A DNA stretch of 23,309 nt from Thermoplasmata archaeon (GTDB taxonomy: Archaea; Thermoplasmatota; Thermoplasmata; Halarchaeoplasmatales; Halarchaeoplasmataceae), in contig JAFDTZ010000016.1 in NCBI GenBank assembly GCA_019594305.1, positions 1-23,309 of the forward strand. Direction: 5' to 3'. Positions 23,217 through 23,309 of this stretch are shown here, in pieces (the stretch's first letter is position 1; every line of letters starts with the position of its first letter). The notes beneath the pieces are model-generated. The model searched no databases, had not been told where the DNA came from, and saw only the letters and a program-made list of their open reading frames with translations. Made by a program: the position numbers and the translations under genes.

Positions 23217-23309
23217 AAGCGCTCTAGATTCTTGAAGAGTTTACCGTCGCAGTCCAAGATTTCTACCTTCAACGGCATCTCACCCGGTAAACTGTGCGTA
23301 GCGCATGCG
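23213..23309 (-). CDS. [NiFe]-hydrogenase large subunit, C-terminal end only
   Basis: Too short for most gene finders. The last 31 codons are visible; the rest of the gene is beyond the window edge. The visible protein begins ACATH: the Cys and His fit the second half of the DPCxxCxxH nickel-binding motif that ends the mature large subunit. Then comes a 26-residue tail beginning SLPGEMPLKVEI. A tail of the form x-x-G-x-MPLxVxI after CATH fits group 3 (Mvh/Frh/NAD(P)-type) enzymes, in agreement with HdrABC nearby. The family group is from memory of such tails and needs the full sequence. The TGA stop overlaps the ATG of the maturation protease gene. Confidence 0.85.
   Translation of the reverse strand, partial: ACATHSLPGEMPLKVEILDCDGKLFKNLERL

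Noticed and set aside
1..23309. CRISPR array, insertion sequence or prophage
   Set aside because: No regularly spaced repeats, transposase, integrase or phage structural genes are visible. The only mobile-element hint is the duplicated tRNA 3' end.

Overview
The window reads as chromosomal DNA of an anaerobic archaeon. Three kinds of sequence support this. Several genes have a TATA box about 26 bases before the ATG and no room for a leader. Ribosome binding sites are of the GGTGAT/GGAGG type. The gene content includes HdrABC, the tail of a group-3-like [NiFe]-hydrogenase, a bacterial-type thiolase set with ETF, and an archaeal GAF sensor kinase. A member of the Thermoplasmatota or a related sediment lineage is my best guess, but no taxonomic marker gene is present, so this is inference.

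Layout. Positions 3-1847 hold the 3' part of a multi-GAF histidine kinase. It is followed by a 324-base stretch with no intact gene, which carries a frameshifted remnant of the start of a formiminotransferase gene. On the minus strand, 2172-5237 encodes a large secreted deiminase of the agmatine/peptidyl-arginine deiminase family with beta-sandwich and C-terminal repeat domains. Next come tRNA-Cys (GCA) with a second, orphan copy of its 3' end 83 bases away, then folD and a TrmO-family gene (all minus strand). A cytosolic S9 peptidase (+) converges on a lone sucC (-). A DUF401-type permease (+) follows and converges on the ETF genes.

The core is a two-armed short-chain fatty acid oxidation locus spread around a divergent promoter at 14376-14555. 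The minus arm encodes acyl-CoA dehydrogenase, EtfB and a ferredoxin-fused EtfA. The plus arm is a tight seven-gene operon: thiolase, 3-hydroxyacyl-CoA dehydrogenase, enoyl-CoA hydratase, HdrC, HdrB, HdrA and a PrpE-like acyl-CoA synthetase. Together these cover every step from a free short-chain acid (butyrate is the obvious candidate) to acetyl-CoA. They also include an electron path that can run from acyl-CoA dehydrogenase through ETF and its fused ferredoxin to HdrABC. A perfect 9+3+9 palindrome sits between the two core promoters and is a good operator candidate.

The operon abuts, tail to tail, a hydrogenase maturation protease gene. That gene is translationally coupled to the 3' end of a [NiFe]-hydrogenase large subunit, still carrying its CxxH metal motif and a cleavable tail. 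The simplest model is a fatty-acid oxidiser that disposes of electrons, or takes them up, through an Hdr-hydrogenase complex. The protein-degrading and protein-modifying enzymes and the lone ADP/GDP-forming ligase subunit suggest a heterotroph living on protein and acids.
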